A stretch of 64,000 nt of DNA from an uncultured Eubacteriales bacterium (lineage in GTDB: Bacteria > Bacillota > Clostridia > Oscillospirales > Oscillospiraceae): positions 14,608 to 78,607 of the forward strand of contig URGL01000006.1 of the NCBI GenBank assembly GCA_900547405.1, read 5' to 3'. A program made the position numbers and the translations under genes. This document shows, in pieces, positions 32,421 through 41,048 of this stretch. The stretch's first letter is position 1, and each line of letters begins with the position of its first letter. A model generated the notes under the pieces. That model was not told the origin of the DNA. It searched no databases and saw only the letters and a list, made by a program, of their open reading frames with translations.

Positions 32421-32760
32421 AATAGCCTCCAATTCTCCTGATGGAGGGAAGCTTCGGCATCACATGATAATCATATCCGTAGCCGGTCTGGCAGAATGTG
32501 CAGCTATCCTTCTCAAACTGATAGGGGTCTACACGGGAGATGGAATACCTGTTGGTGTCAGAAAACATGGATCTGCACCGGGGACACAGGCAATAGACAG
32601 AGGCATTTTTCTTCTGCTGATTTGTCACATTCATGGGTTCCTTTTCTCTGAGAGGTTCAGAGGCATGGCGGTTGTCAATGTTTACAATCAGCACGGGGAA
32701 ACCGGTGTTGCGGACGCTGCCTTTTAAGCCGCCTCTGTGAAAATAGTAGTTGTTTGTCAT
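32413..32760 (-). CDS. Small zinc-ribbon-like hypothetical protein
   Basis: A 115-residue protein. The C-terminal half has paired cysteines, CLCPRC near residue 57 and CTFC near 88, spaced like a zinc ribbon; the N-terminal half is rich in Gly, Asn and basic residues. I do not know its function. The ATG follows AAAGGA at about 10 nt. It lies between the second sortase gene and the coupled accessory genes, so the pilus operon may read through into the accessory and integration genes. Confidence 0.65.
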   Translation of the reverse strand: MTNNYYFHRGGLKGSVRNTGFPVLIVNIDNRHASEPLREKEPMNVTNQQKKNASVYCLCPRCRSMFSDTNRYSISRVDPYQFEKDSCTFCQTGYGYDYHVMPKLPSIRRIGGYYG

Positions 32761-32783
32761 CACGGAATCGTCCTTTCTTTGAT

Positions 32784-33524
32784 TTAGTCGGTGGTTGTTC
32801 TTTCGCAGAATACAAGGTATCGCTGCCGCCCACCGGAAGCGTAGGGATGGCAGGTAAAGAGCGTAATCATGTCTTTCCCTGGCTGGATTTTGATTGCCTC
32901 CACATCGTTGGGAGAAATAATTTTCGTGCCGGTAACGGTGTACTCAAGTGTTTCCCACAGGTTTGTAATCTGGATTTTGTCACCAATGACCAAATTGGGA
33001 ATATAGCGAAAATAATCCGCACCATTCCAGCCTCTGTGACCGGCGATAACGCTATTGGTATTGACACCTCCGATGGGAATACTGGTCTGCCCAAGCTGTG
33101 CGGCTCCAAGCGACATATTGTAACTGGAAGCGCCCAGGTAAATAGGCATTTCCAATTCCAGGGCAGGAATGGAAAGAACACCGAATGCGTCGCTTTCTAC
33201 TCCGTAACTGGACAAGGTGAAGCAGGATTCCTCCAGATTACGAAGACCGCGGATGCCCTCTTGACCGCTTTCGTAAAGACCCTGGTTGTATTCGGATATG
33301 GCTTTCCACAATTCCGGGTAGATGCTTGGGACAAATTCGGAAACAGATTTTGCATCCTCCAGACCGGATTTCGGAGATTGAGAATCACGGATTTGCTGGA
33401 AGTCAGATACCGTTTCCTTCATTTGCATCTGAAAGACAAGCTCGTTGATATACGGAAGGCAGGTAATAAAAAATCCTGCCAGGAATAGCAGGAACAGGAG
33501 AAAAACGGATATTCTTCTAATCAT
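32784..33524 (-). CDS. Class C-type sortase (second of pair)
   Basis: A 246-residue transpeptidase with an N-terminal membrane anchor (about 4-25) and the sortase barrel. The catalytic His is in SVIAGHRGW near 157, the Cys in LFTCHPYASG near 223 (TLxTC), and the Arg in RQRYLVFCER near 234. Class C sortases join pilin subunits through the LPxTG Thr and a pilin Lys outside the membrane. The C-terminus lacks a second membrane helix, unlike many class C enzymes, so a class B/D-like housekeeping role is possible. The ATG follows GGGAG at 8 nt and overlaps the stop of the first sortase gene. Confidence 0.9.
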   Translation of the reverse strand: MIRRISVFLLFLLFLAGFFITCLPYINELVFQMQMKETVSDFQQIRDSQSPKSGLEDAKSVSEFVPSIYPELWKAISEYNQGLYESGQEGIRGLRNLEESCFTLSSYGVESDAFGVLSIPALELEMPIYLGASSYNMSLGAAQLGQTSIPIGGVNTNSVIAGHRGWNGADYFRYIPNLVIGDKIQITNLWETLEYTVTGTKIISPNDVEAIKIQPGKDMITLFTCHPYASGGRQRYLVFCERTTTD

Positions 33525-34371
33525 CTTTGTTTCTCCCAAAGAAGGTCACAGCGCAGCAGATAATCATGAGCAGCAGTACGATTGTAAGCGCAATATAAAG
33601 CCCATGCAGGTACTCCTGTTCCCATGCGGATTCCACTTCTGTGGATTCCTGCTGCATTTCAGCCTGAATCTCCTGGGCACTCTTGTATGGAATGCGTTCC
33701 CCGGTCACAAGCAATCTGTGGGTATTTACTGCAAGCGGAGTGCAGGTTATCAGCGTACATAAATCAGCATCTGGTGTAATGCCAAGCAAACTCGTATCAT
33801 ACGGGAGTACCGTATTTAGCGAGACGACCTGGTACGCCAGGGTTTCTCCAAGAACGTGGAGATAGAAAAGATCGCCCTCCTTTACCTGGAGTAAATCTGT
33901 GAACATTTTCTGCCCAGCAAGGCCGGAATGCCCGGACAAGACGGAATGTGTACTGGCCCCACCGATGGGGAGAGAGCTTCCGAGCAGATGCCCGATGCCT
34001 CGTTCCAGCGTTTCACGGTCAGTTCCGTGGTAGATTGGAAGGTTTACCTGTATGGACGGAATTTCAACATATCCCATAATCCCGTTGCCGCCCATATTCA
34101 GAAGTGTGTCGTAGTTTTGAGAAGCTTCTGAAAGGCTTTCCTGCTCGTAGGCGGAAACGGGAGCAAGTGCGTTGTTGTATTGCTCTGCAAAGCGGCGGGC
34201 GTCCTTCAGGCGGGTATCATCGACATTTTGAATCATCTCCTCATACTCGGTATAAATTTTGGATGCGTACTTCTGGTTGACATAATTGCTAATAATCGGG
34301 TACAGGGTTATTCCCAGTGCAGTTAAGAAAACCAGTATAGATGCGGTGAGAATGGTTGTTTTGCGTTTCAC
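33517..34371 (-). CDS. Class C sortase (pilus polymerase)
   Basis: A 284-residue sortase with an N-terminal membrane helix (about 6-26), the barrel, and a C-terminal membrane helix (IALTIVLLLMIICCAVTFF) followed by a positive tail, as is usual for class C. Catalytic residues: His in HSVLSGHSGLAG near 152, Cys in TLITCTPLAVNTH near 217, Arg in RLLVTGERI near 226. I choose GTG at 34371 because AGGAGG is 10 nt upstream; the upstream extension reads out of frame into the pilin gene tail. It follows the backbone pilin gene by about 65 bp, and polymerisation of that pilin is its likely job. Confidence 0.93.
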   Translation of the reverse strand: MKRKTTILTASILVFLTALGITLYPIISNYVNQKYASKIYTEYEEMIQNVDDTRLKDARRFAEQYNNALAPVSAYEQESLSEASQNYDTLLNMGGNGIMGYVEIPSIQVNLPIYHGTDRETLERGIGHLLGSSLPIGGASTHSVLSGHSGLAGQKMFTDLLQVKEGDLFYLHVLGETLAYQVVSLNTVLPYDTSLLGITPDADLCTLITCTPLAVNTHRLLVTGERIPYKSAQEIQAEMQQESTEVESAWEQEYLHGLYIALTIVLLLMIICCAVTFFGRNKDD

Positions 34372-34436
34372 TTCTCGAATACCTCCTATGTATCTCCGAA
34401 GAGTGTCCCGGAGGTTTCCCTCCGGGACGAAAGAAA

Positions 34437-36497
34437 TCAGGCTGCGGTACTGCGCTTGCGCAGAGCAAAGAACATTGCTCCGACAGCAGCGGTCATGAGC
34501 AGTACGCCGCCGACGCTGTACATCCAAGTTCCGTGGTCACCGGTCTTGGGCAGGTCAAAACCACGGGTGTTGACAACGGTCAGAGGGGCCTCCGCATTTT
34601 TGCTGCCGTTGCTTTCCAGCATAGTGACCTTCTTGCCGTCTACAGTAGCAGAGGCTGTCACGAGCTTGTGCTCCAGGTGTTTCTGGGCATGGTTGGTGAT
34701 ACCATCGGCGCTGTTGACCTTTTCCGCGTAACGAGGGTCGTTCTGAATCAGACCCAGGACATCACTTTCGTAGATCGTGCAGGAGTTGGTGGTATCCGCG
34801 CGGGAAATATCAACGGTAATGGTATTTTTCAGCAGTGTATAGCCGTTGTCGGTTTTCAGCTCGGAGATAACGTAGGAATCGTCCTCCAGACCCATGACAA
34901 CGATTTTGCCATCCTTTCCGGCTACCGTAACCGGGACAAAATTCGTGGCATCTTTCTTGTCGGTCACATGCTCTGTGACATAGTAGATACCGGTAGCCTG
35001 ATCCAGCGTTGCCTTTACATAATAGCCGTCGGTTTTGTTCTGGATGAGGAATGCTACGTTTTTGAAGTTTCCCTGACCATCGTTAAAAACCTTGGTCAAA
35101 TCAATGCCGTAGGTGAACACATGGCAGTCATCTACCAGAGTATCGTAGTAATTCTGGGAACTGCGTTTCCAGGCCAGGACGACCCTGTTATCATTGCCCT
35201 TATCGCCATAGACCAGGTCGCCGTTGCTGTTCATCTTAGCCGTATAGCGGATACGCAGCGTGCAGTCGGAGAAGCCGGAATTTACCATGCCTGCATCGGA
35301 ATAAACAGCTTTGGAGGTATTCAGCTCTGCCAGTCCGGCTTCCGTCATTTCAATGGTCATGACAGATTCACCGGCATCGGTTGTGCTATAACCCACAGTG
35401 AACTTGCCATCCTGTTCGCTCCATTTGGTAATGGCGTTGGTACAGGCGGAATCTGTAAACAGCTCCAGAGTTACATCGCCTTTGGTGTAGGTCAGGCCCT
35501 TGGACAATGTATCAATGAAGGTGTAGCAGGACAGGAAGGTTGCCTCGGAGGTAATGCTGGGCAGGGTGGAAATGATCTGGTAGTCGATGGTGTCCCCGGC
35601 GGAAGCAGTGCCGGTGTGGGCGTAGGCATCCGTCTTGCCGGTGTCGGGCTTTGCCTCCCGTAGCGTCTTTTCCAGGGAGGGAATGCCGGTCAGGTTTTTG
35701 GGATACAGGGTGATGTCATAGATCCAGCGGGTGCCGCCGTCAGTTGCGTTGGTGCCGTTGACAGAGGTCATGGGGACGGACACCAGAAAGGGGTCCGTGG
35801 TAGAGACAACCATTTCAGGCACCTTGGTTTCTGCCACCAGATAGAGGCCCAGGGGCAGATTTTCCGCCTTGGTCTTGCCGTAGGAATCCGTCAGTGCCAT
35901 GGCAGTTCCGTTGGCGGCGGCGTAGCGTTCCATGGCGTTTTTGACGGTGGTGGAATTGGCGGTCAGGCCAGAGGAGAGAGCGGAGATCAGCACATCGGAC
36001 TGGTAGAAATACTTGGATTCATCCAGGGCGTCCGCATTTTCATACCGGCTCTTTCCGTCCGTCAGGCCCAGGGATTTCAGAAAGTCTGCACCCTTGGCCT
36101 TGTCCACGGCATACAGCACTTCCACATGACCATCTGTGCGGTTATCTGCTTCAGACTCGCTGAACTGTACAATGTCGGCAACCTTCACGAAGCTGAACTC
36201 CACGCCTTTAATGGCGTACCCGTAGCCGGTTTCGCCGTTGCCCAGGGTGGAGGCGTTTCCGCCCAGGACATTATTTACGCCGGTTTCATCGTAAACACCG
36301 GTGGAAACATAGGAGCTGTCCCACACGCCGTCCTTTTCGGCACCCGTTAGGTCGTATTTGTAGATGGTCAGGGAGCCGGTGCGGGATTCGTCAATGGTCG
36401 TTCCGTCATCCAGCGCTGCGGCAGAGACGGAGAAAGGCAGGGACAGGGCCATCATAATGGCCAGTCCAGCGGCAAAGATTTTTTTGATTGGTTTCAT
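34437..36497 (-). CDS. LPKTG-anchored backbone pilin (SpaA/FimA-like)
   Basis: A 686-residue surface protein. A signal peptide (MKPIKKIFAAGLAIMMALSL) ends near Ala-Ala at about 27. The pilin motif Lys is seen in DITLYPKN near residue 263 (VYPK-type), the E-box in YVISELKTDNGYTLL near 550, and the sorting signal LPKTGDHG near 650, followed by a hydrophobic helix and RKR. Two or more Cna-B-like domains are likely between. The Lys and Thr would be joined by the class C sortase into a covalent fibre. The ATG at 36497 has AAAGGA 7 nt upstream. It is the middle gene between the tip adhesin and the sortases. Confidence 0.93.
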   Translation of the reverse strand: MKPIKKIFAAGLAIMMALSLPFSVSAAALDDGTTIDESRTGSLTIYKYDLTGAEKDGVWDSSYVSTGVYDETGVNNVLGGNASTLGNGETGYGYAIKGVEFSFVKVADIVQFSESEADNRTDGHVEVLYAVDKAKGADFLKSLGLTDGKSRYENADALDESKYFYQSDVLISALSSGLTANSTTVKNAMERYAAANGTAMALTDSYGKTKAENLPLGLYLVAETKVPEMVVSTTDPFLVSVPMTSVNGTNATDGGTRWIYDITLYPKNLTGIPSLEKTLREAKPDTGKTDAYAHTGTASAGDTIDYQIISTLPSITSEATFLSCYTFIDTLSKGLTYTKGDVTLELFTDSACTNAITKWSEQDGKFTVGYSTTDAGESVMTIEMTEAGLAELNTSKAVYSDAGMVNSGFSDCTLRIRYTAKMNSNGDLVYGDKGNDNRVVLAWKRSSQNYYDTLVDDCHVFTYGIDLTKVFNDGQGNFKNVAFLIQNKTDGYYVKATLDQATGIYYVTEHVTDKKDATNFVPVTVAGKDGKIVVMGLEDDSYVISELKTDNGYTLLKNTITVDISRADTTNSCTIYESDVLGLIQNDPRYAEKVNSADGITNHAQKHLEHKLVTASATVDGKKVTMLESNGSKNAEAPLTVVNTRGFDLPKTGDHGTWMYSVGGVLLMTAAVGAMFFALRKRSTAA

Positions 36498-36584
36498 AAC
36501 ATAGTCCTTTCTTTTGTAAAAAAGCTGTACGGGTATATAGAAATGCCAGAGGACGGGCCTCTGGCATGAAGAAGGGGGCGGCAT

Positions 36585-39500
36585 TTATGCTTTTCTCTTA
36601 CGAATCAGAGACAGCACAATGCCGATGGAGCAGACAGCCGTGGGGAGCGCCGCAAAGAAGGGATAAAGCCGCAATCCCATAGAACCGGTTTTGGGAAGCA
36701 TGTAGCTTCTGACATTGACAACACGGAGATGAAGTTCCAAATTGTCAATCCCCAGGACACCTTCAAAGGCTGCATTTTGCAACAAGCTGAATCCTTCGGG
36801 GGCTTTGACTTCGGTGAGCCGATAGTGCAGTCCGGGATAGAGGTTGGAAAAGACGAGGCTGCCGTTTTCGTCGGTAGTCAATTGCCCGTCTGCCAATCCG
36901 GTGCTGGAACAGCCACCACGCACAGCGGTTTCCGAGAAAGTAACCGGCTGCCAAAGGGCTCCGTCCTCACTCCATTCCAGAAGAAACGTTGCTCCGGCAA
37001 GACGGTTTTCCTCCAAGTCAACCTTCTCGATTGCGATTGCGCCGGCGCGGATGGCGTTGACAAAGGAAACCTCTGCCGTCTGTCCCTGAATGACCGCAAC
37101 CGTCTGGGGATTCTCGCTTTTGCACTGATACAAACTGCCCTCCGGCAAGAGTTCTTCCACCGTGTATTCACCGGGCAGCAGGTTGGCGGTGAGAATCGCT
37201 CCGTTATCCCCGGAAACAAAGGGCGAACCTTCTATTTCCGCTCCATGGGCATCCGTCACCCGGAACTGCCAACCGGCAAGACTGCCGTCGCCCTTCACGG
37301 TTTTCTGGATTTTCAGCTTGCCATACTGGACATTGGTGAAGGTGATCTCCGTATCCTGGTGGGGCAGAATTTCAATTTTCTGAACCGTCTCGTCCACCAT
37401 CCAATACTCGTCCTGGAAGCGGCCCTGGTCGTCGCCAGTTTCCCTGGCGTAGTAGGTGCCGGGGCTGAAATAGTGCCCGGCTTTTCCCTCGGCGTTGGTC
37501 ACGAGGGTGCCCACCTCCTGGGTGCAATCCGAATCCGAATAGATGGTGATGTGCCAGCCCTCCACGGACTGCCCGGTGTTGGTCTTTTTGTAGACCCAGA
37601 CAAGACCCTGTTCCCGGTTCAGCCAGACATCCACCGTGTTCTGACCGCCCCGAACGGTAACATCGTGAAAGCCTAACTCCCCGGCCCAATAGGTGTCCTC
37701 CGTGGGAAGCTCCACAACGGTGTAGCGGCCCAGGGGAAGGTTGCCGGTGATGGCATAGCCACTGTCATCTGTGGTGTAATCCCCAACGGTTTTCCCGGTG
37801 GAATCCTTGACCCGGAAGGTCCAGCCCCCCAGATGATTGCCGGTATTGGTGGTTTTCTGGAACTGGATGCGCCCATAGTGGGTGTTGGTGAAGGTCACGC
37901 TGGAAGTCTGGTTCGCCTGAATCGTTACGGCTTTGACTGCCGTATCAAAGCTCCAGTAGGAATCGCCGGTGGGGATTTCCTTGGCGTACAGCGTTCCAGG
38001 CTGCAAGCCGCTGACGGTCACGGTGCCATCCGAACCGGTTGTAAAGGGAGAGCCAGACACGGGATTGGTGCAGGCAGCGTCATAATACAGCCCGATTTTC
38101 CAGCCGGAGAGATTTGCGCCGGTGTTGGTTTGCTTGACCAGCTTTACATTTCCGGTATTTTTCCGGTTGTAGAAGCTAACGGAAGCGGTCTGCCCGGAGG
38201 AAACCATGACCTGCTGGGGATTGGTGCTGGCGCAGGAGTAGAGCGTGTCCAGGCTGGAATCCGTATTGCCCAATTCCTTAATGTAATAAGTTCCGGCGTT
38301 CAGCCCTGTCACGGAGAGCTTGCCGCTGGAATTGGTGGTGTAGGGGCCGGAAACCAGGTTGGTGCAGGCGGCGTTGGAGTAAATCCCGAATTTCCAGCCG
38401 GAAAGGTTCTTCCCGTCCTCTGTGGTTTTTGTCAGGCTGATATTGCCCAAAGAGGGAGCCTTGATTTTGAAATAGCCATTGAGGCTTCCGCTTCCTGCGT
38501 TGTACAGAGAAATGGTTGTCTGATAACTGGAACCCGACATATACCAAATATTGTAACTGGAATTGGAGGCAGAGGGAATGTACCGGGTTGCGGTAAACAC
38601 TGTGGATTCGGAAATATTGCCGGTTTTTGTGATATACAGGGTGTTGCCGCTTTTGCTGAAGCTGGCCCCGTTTCCGCTGGAGAAGCTGAAATTGGACAGT
38701 ACCCCGTTGGAATCGTAGGCGTTGCCTGAATCCCCGGAGAGCTGAATGGTGGGAGCGTTGCCGCTGGAGCTGCCGCAAGAGCTGGGGATGGTTTTCGCCG
38801 CCTGAATGGCCCAGACCAGATTGTTATAGCAGGTGTTGAAGCCGGACAGCGAGGCCGCCCCGGCGTTGTAGAACACATCCCCGGAGGTGCCGCACTCGTT
38901 GGTGCTGTTGCGGTTGAAGCTGTAGGGGTCCCGCAGGCCGCAGACGATTTCATAAATCAGCATCTGGGTTGCCACCCGGAGAGGGACGTTGGGATTGCTG
39001 TCCCGCTTGGTGGTGGTGACGCTGACGGAATGGTTCCACTGCTGGTTGCTATAGAGCAGGATCAGGCCAATGGCCTCCCGTCGTGCCGAGGGCAGCGCAT
39101 ACCAGACATTGCTGCCGGTGGAGCTGCCGCTGCCATACAGGGTCACATCCCGGTCAACGGAATTGCCGGAGGTGCTGGCCCCGTAGTTCCGCCAGGGCTC
39201 AATGCAGTACAGCGGCTCATCCGCATGGGCAACCCCGCCATACCGGGCAAAGTGCCAGCCCATATTTTTAATATAAGCCGTCCGTGCCGTGCCGCTGCCG
39301 TTGGGCTGATAGGTGCAGGACACCTGATAATTCAGCCGGGTGGTGTAGTCGCCGTTGTCTGCATAGTCGAATAACATAATGCTGTTCTGGGTGGAGGCGT
39401 AGGTATCGGCATCCAGAATGCGGTCATCTGCATCCGGGTTATCCGGAAGCTGGTCTTCCACAACCGCATTCTCCGGGATGGTTTCTTCCGGAGAACCTTC

Positions 39501-39758
39501 TGCCGGTGGTTGCGTGGCTTCTTCTGCGGCTGCCTCTGTGGGCACTTCGGTGGATGCGTCTGCGAGCGGCTCCGTTGTTTCTGCGGGTGGCTCTGTGGCT
39601 GCGCCTTCTTCGATGGGAGCAGTTTCTCCGGTGGGAGGATCTACCCCCGATTCAGATTGAATGGTGGGGAAATCATCGGCAAAGCCAAATGGCACAAGGC
39701 TGAACAGCGTGAGGAGCACAAGCAGCAGTGCCACCGGCCTGCGAAGTTTGGCAATCAT
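36585..39758 (-). CDS. Pilus tip adhesin: thioester domain plus Cna-B repeats, LPKTG
   Basis: A 1057-residue surface protein. Signal peptide about 1-27; a Glu/Pro/Thr-rich stalk about 28-115; a thioester (TQxA-type) domain with Cys in EPLYCIEPWR (about 185) and Gln in RVATQMLIYEI (about 265), the pair that forms an internal thioester able to bind host ligands covalently. Then six Cna-B/SpaA-type repeats from about 430 to 1010, each starting with (I/V)xLxK(T/V)(T/D) and ending with a VxFxN strand. The sorting signal LPKTGSMG and RKRKA tail close the protein. It probably caps the pilus. The ATG has AAGGAG at 10 nt; a long structured leader precedes it. Confidence 0.93.
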   Translation of the reverse strand: MIAKLRRPVALLLVLLTLFSLVPFGFADDFPTIQSESGVDPPTGETAPIEEGAATEPPAETTEPLADASTEVPTEAAAEEATQPPAEGSPEETIPENAVVEDQLPDNPDADDRILDADTYASTQNSIMLFDYADNGDYTTRLNYQVSCTYQPNGSGTARTAYIKNMGWHFARYGGVAHADEPLYCIEPWRNYGASTSGNSVDRDVTLYGSGSSTGSNVWYALPSARREAIGLILLYSNQQWNHSVSVTTTKRDSNPNVPLRVATQMLIYEIVCGLRDPYSFNRNSTNECGTSGDVFYNAGAASLSGFNTCYNNLVWAIQAAKTIPSSCGSSSGNAPTIQLSGDSGNAYDSNGVLSNFSFSSGNGASFSKSGNTLYITKTGNISESTVFTATRYIPSASNSSYNIWYMSGSSYQTTISLYNAGSGSLNGYFKIKAPSLGNISLTKTTEDGKNLSGWKFGIYSNAACTNLVSGPYTTNSSGKLSVTGLNAGTYYIKELGNTDSSLDTLYSCASTNPQQVMVSSGQTASVSFYNRKNTGNVKLVKQTNTGANLSGWKIGLYYDAACTNPVSGSPFTTGSDGTVTVSGLQPGTLYAKEIPTGDSYWSFDTAVKAVTIQANQTSSVTFTNTHYGRIQFQKTTNTGNHLGGWTFRVKDSTGKTVGDYTTDDSGYAITGNLPLGRYTVVELPTEDTYWAGELGFHDVTVRGGQNTVDVWLNREQGLVWVYKKTNTGQSVEGWHITIYSDSDCTQEVGTLVTNAEGKAGHYFSPGTYYARETGDDQGRFQDEYWMVDETVQKIEILPHQDTEITFTNVQYGKLKIQKTVKGDGSLAGWQFRVTDAHGAEIEGSPFVSGDNGAILTANLLPGEYTVEELLPEGSLYQCKSENPQTVAVIQGQTAEVSFVNAIRAGAIAIEKVDLEENRLAGATFLLEWSEDGALWQPVTFSETAVRGGCSSTGLADGQLTTDENGSLVFSNLYPGLHYRLTEVKAPEGFSLLQNAAFEGVLGIDNLELHLRVVNVRSYMLPKTGSMGLRLYPFFAALPTAVCSIGIVLSLIRKRKA

Positions 39759-39887
39759 AGTAGAAACGCTCCTTCTCTTTATGAATATGTGTTGTGGGGG
39801 TGAGAAAAATCAATACAATCATAGGCATCGCCTTCTTTCGTTTCATTTCATCCTTAAAAGGATGACATATTTAGAAAAACATGTAGG

Positions 39888-39917
39888 CATCTGCTCCAAT
39901 AGGTGTTGAAGCAGATG
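39888..39917 (-). terminator. Attenuator-like hairpin before the pilus operon
   Basis: On the minus strand CATCTGCTTC / GAGCAGATG with about 11 nt in the loop is followed, 6 nt later, by TTTTTCT. It lies between the structured RNA and the adhesin gene and could end a separate RNA or attenuate the operon. Confidence 0.5.
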
Positions 39918-39928
39918 TTTATTCATAA

Positions 39929-40127
39929 AGCGATTTCTCATATTTGTCCTCGACGCCCTGAGAAATGGGAAGTCACCAGACGGCAGCTTGCTGGGCTGCT
40001 CCATAGGAATCCAACCTCCCCGCCTTCATTATGACCGGGCCGCGAATTACGGAAGTATCATTGTCCCTGCACAATATCGTCGCTGTATCGGTTGCAAACC
40101 GATATTTGAGAGCCGGTAGAAATCGCT
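39929..40127 (-). ncRNA. Long structured leader or ncRNA upstream of the pilus operon
   Basis: Minus-strand reading is closed by a perfect 10-bp pair AGCGATTTCT / AGAAATCGCT nearly 200 nt apart. Inside are further stems: TATCGGTT / AACCGATA, ATTGT / ACAAT, GCAGC / GCTGC, and GGGAGG / CTTCCC (one G-U). No start codon with a ribosome site opens a frame here. The shape is that of a complex structured RNA; it does not match the FMN, TPP, cobalamin, lysine, SAM or c-di-GMP-I consensuses that I can recall. A member of a large Firmicutes RNA class such as the raiA motif is possible but I cannot confirm it. It lies 170 bp upstream of the adhesin gene, after the XRE gene on the same strand. Confidence 0.6.
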
Positions 40128-40315
40128 GCTCCTTTTGCGGGAGGTCACGGCGTACTGCTCTGGTAGCTCATTGAACAGGAATGTATCTGATGAATGGTAT
40201 TCAATTTACAAGCTGCTTCTTCAGAACATTCGTTCTGCTTGTATGTATTGTAAACGAATCCAACTCTGTTTTTTAGGAACCACCTTGTCACAAGCATGGA
40301 AGCGGTTGGTCACAT

Positions 40316-40603
40316 TCATAGCTTACTTACAAAGGATGAAAGCTGTATTGAGATTTGATACAATTCTTTCCGAAGATTTTCGCGCTCTGGTCCTTTGCCC
40401 AATAGCAGATAGTCTGTAGAACAGTTGAGGAGCTCTGCAATGTTAATCAGAAGCTCAAGGGAGCAGACATTTTTCCCGTTCTCAATCCGTGTGATAAACT
40501 CTCTGGAGATATTCAGAGAATCCGCCAGCGCCTCCTGGGTCAAGCCACAGCTTTTCCGTGCACTGCGAACTCTTTTACCAAATTCACTTTGATTAAATTG
40601 CAT
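40316..40603 (-). CDS. XRE-family transcription regulator
   Basis: A 95-residue protein. A Cro/C1-type helix-turn-helix fills residues 8-65: FGKRVRSARKSCGLTQEALADSLNISREFITRIENGKNVCSLELLINIAELLN. A short C-terminal tail follows. Start at ATG 40603 (AGGAAC/AGGA site); longer frames have no support. It lies just upstream of the structured RNA and pilus operon on the same strand, and a perfect inverted repeat is found about 90 bp before it. Control of itself and of the pilus genes is a reasonable inference. Confidence 0.88.
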   Translation of the reverse strand: MQFNQSEFGKRVRSARKSCGLTQEALADSLNISREFITRIENGKNVCSLELLINIAELLNCSTDYLLLGKGPERENLRKELYQISIQLSSFVSKL

Positions 40604-41048
40604 TTTCCTGTTCCTTTCTGCTGGGTGCAGGTGAGGACACAGGAACATCAGGGCTTTACCACTGCATTTAGGCGCAAAAAAATAAGGGTACTGAGAATAC
40701 ATTCTAAATTTCAGAATGTATTCCTGTATCCTCGATCCTGATGGTCACTCAGACTTTAGATATATAAAAATTTGGGGTGGTAAAAATAATCCGAGCATGA
40801 AGAGAACGTTAGCTTCGCTCTCCAAAACCCATCAACCGATTTTTGAATGCTTTTTCCTTCGTAGCTTTTCGTTTTTTTCACCCTCCTTTCAATTGGGCAA
40901 TCATAAAGAATTTTGTTTGCCAAACAAATTTTGAAAACTTACAAAAAATGGGCCTGTATTACCAAGTTGCTTGGAATACAGGCTCAAATACTTTCATTAA
41001 TAAATGGGCTGGTATTGATCTATTCAAACGAGATTATAGAACATTATT
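40604..41048. other. Gene-free region with an inverted repeat (possible operator)
   Basis: About 445 bp between the XRE gene and the end of the FtsX-like gene. The only structure I see is a perfect 11-bp inverted repeat GAATACATTCT / AGAATGTATTC at 40695-40723, upstream of the XRE start and a likely operator. The rest is AT-rich and holds short frames without ribosome sites; no gene is supported. Confidence 0.55.

Noticed and set aside
34356..35663. 435-codon plus-strand frame opposite the backbone pilin
   Set aside because: Antisense shadow of a gene with signal peptide, pilin motif and LPKTG; no ribosome site.
39929..40127. c-di-GMP riboswitch controlling the pilus
   Set aside because: The conserved GEMM-I tetraloop/receptor and A-G-G...GGGACGCAAAG pattern are not present.
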